DNA from: Candidatus Eiseniibacteriota bacterium
Lineage (GTDB): Bacteria; Eisenbacteria; RBG-16-71-46
Assembly (NCBI GenBank): GCA_005893365.1
Contig: VBPB01000123.1
Location: forward strand, 1-6,977
DNA: 6,977 nucleotides
Direction: 5' to 3'
This document shows, piece after piece, positions 6,565 to 6,977 of the stretch. The notes beneath the pieces are model-generated. The model was given only the letters and a program-made list of their open reading frames with translations. It made no database searches and had not been told where the DNA came from. How positions within the stretch are numbered: the stretch's first letter is position 1; the number at the start of each line of letters is the position of its first letter. Made by a program: the position numbers and the translations under genes.

Positions 6565-6569
6565 CCTCC
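6565..6569 (-). promoter_or_regulatory. Ribosome binding site of the SDR gene
   Basis: GGAGG on the minus strand, 9 bases before the ATG at 6555. It decides the SDR start against the in-frame ATG at 6615. Confidence 0.65.
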
Positions 6570-6696
6570 ATCTCGTGCGCGATTCGGCGCGCCGTCGGGA
6601 ATCGACGCCGCGCACGATGACACCGATCTAATCGCTGAGCAAGTGCACAGCACCGAGGCGGACTCGGCATCGAACACCGCCGGCGCACCAGCGCGT

Positions 6697-6725
6697 TTGC
6701 CAGGCGTGCCGGTTGCGGCGAGAAT
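6697..6725 (+). promoter_or_regulatory. Candidate promoter for the thiolase-like gene
   Basis: TTGCCA at 6697-6702 matches the -35 consensus at five of six bases. GAGAAT at 6720-6725 matches -10 at four of six, with a 17-base spacer. Transcription would start near 6732, giving a leader of about 20 bases that contains the Shine-Dalgarno GAGGA (6742-6746). The geometry is good, but this is a by-eye match in a host whose sigma factors are unknown. Confidence 0.33.
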
Positions 6726-6751
6726 CCGCCTCTCACTGCCCGAGGACGAGC

Positions 6752-6977
6752 ATGGCGGATCTGATCCAGGACAAGACGGCGATCGTGGGCATCGGCCAGA
6801 CCCGGTTCGGCAAGGGCATCGAGGACAGCGAGCTATCGCTCGCCTGCCAGGCCATCTCGACGGCGATCGACGATGCCGGACTGCGGCCCTCCGAGGTCGA
6901 CGACCCCGCGATGTTCTCGATGGAGAACAGCCGCGAGGTCGAGCTCGCGCGCAGCGTGGGCCTGGGCGACATCACCT
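6752..6977 (+). CDS. Thiolase-family / lipid-transfer protein-like gene, N-terminal part
   Basis: The reading frame opens at an ATG with GAGGA 5 bases upstream and runs off the right edge, leaving 75 complete residues of a protein that is usually about 380-400 long. K-T-A-I-V-G-I-G-Q-T-R-F-G-K-G at 8-22, then E-L-S-L-A-C-Q-A-I, then A-I-D-D-A-G-L-R-P-S-E-V-D at 38-50, is the standard N-terminus of SCP2-type thiolases and of the related lipid-transfer proteins such as the Ltp2 aldolases of steroid side-chain degradation. The catalytic Cys and His that separate true thiolases from Ltp2-like aldolases lie beyond the edge. Ltp-type proteins usually work with a small DUF35 OB-fold partner encoded next to them, also not visible. 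It is transcribed away from the SDR operon, suggesting shared control from the intergenic region and a role in acyl-CoA side-chain cleavage in the same pathway. Confidence 0.88.
   Translation, partial: MADLIQDKTAIVGIGQTRFGKGIEDSELSLACQAISTAIDDAGLRPSEVDDPAMFSMENSREVELARSVGLGDIT

Larger units (their letters stand above)
6556..6751. other. Intergenic region between divergent genes
   Basis: This 196-base stretch separates the minus-strand operon from the plus-strand thiolase-like gene and must hold the promoters of both. It is somewhat less GC-rich in its centre (6611-6650). A promoter-like pair for the plus strand is listed separately. For the minus strand I found no convincing -35/-10 pair. 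A small inverted repeat, CCGAG-5 bases-CTCGG (6653-6667), and the looser pair CCGGC/GCCGG (6680-6684 and 6708-6712) could bind a regulator, but both are within what GC-rich DNA gives by chance. No KstR-like steroid operator was seen. Confidence 0.7.

Noticed and set aside
5777..6736. Arg-rich minus-strand open frame over the SDR and intergenic region
   Set aside because: It is a shifted frame of the SDR gene, which has complete catalytic motifs in its own frame.
6733..6975. Minus-strand open frame opposite the thiolase-like start
   Set aside because: The plus strand carries a clear thiolase N-terminus with a Shine-Dalgarno site; the minus frame has no recognisable content.

Overview
The window is about 7 kb of gene-dense, GC-rich bacterial DNA. 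Third positions are strongly G/C, Shine-Dalgarno sites are good (GGAGG, GAGGAG), one gene starts with GTG, and genes abut or overlap. The gene families point to an aerobic bacterium that degrades lipids, steroids, terpenoids or aromatics, such as an actinomycete or a high-GC proteobacterium or myxobacterium-like lineage. The sequence alone does not decide between these.

Layout. Bases 1-306 (+) are the 3' end of an uncharacterised protein gene. It is followed 42 bases later by a complete cytochrome P450 (349-1521, +). The P450 stop codon overlaps, within one CTAG, the stop codon of a five-gene block on the minus strand. Read in its transcription order, that block is a short-chain dehydrogenase (6555-5815), an FAD subunit (5811-4936), a [2Fe-2S] subunit (4943-4455) and a molybdopterin subunit (4458-2161) of a xanthine-dehydrogenase-family hydroxylase, then a CoxG-like protein with a probable C-terminal membrane anchor (2138-1518). 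The five genes are separated by 3 bases, an 8-base overlap, a 4-base overlap and 22 bases, so they are almost certainly one operon. The only sizeable non-coding stretch (6556-6751) lies between this operon and a divergent thiolase / lipid-transfer-protein-like gene that runs off the right edge.

How the genes may work together. The three subunits carry the parts of a molybdenum hydroxylase: FAD domain, two [2Fe-2S] clusters, Moco-binding motifs and the catalytic Glu of GVGEGG. They would oxidise an organic substrate with water as oxygen donor. The large subunit has P-Y-R-G-P-W-Q where true CO dehydrogenases have A-Y-R-C-S-F-R, so CO is not the likely substrate despite the coxMSL-like order and the CoxG partner. 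The SDR could oxidise an alcohol made or used by the hydroxylase or the P450, and the thiolase-like protein points to acyl-CoA side-chain chemistry. The most interesting aspect is a molybdenum hydroxylase of unknown substrate with a possible membrane link, set in a CoA/P450 catabolic neighbourhood. I see no tRNA, rRNA, CRISPR array, insertion sequence or phage gene.
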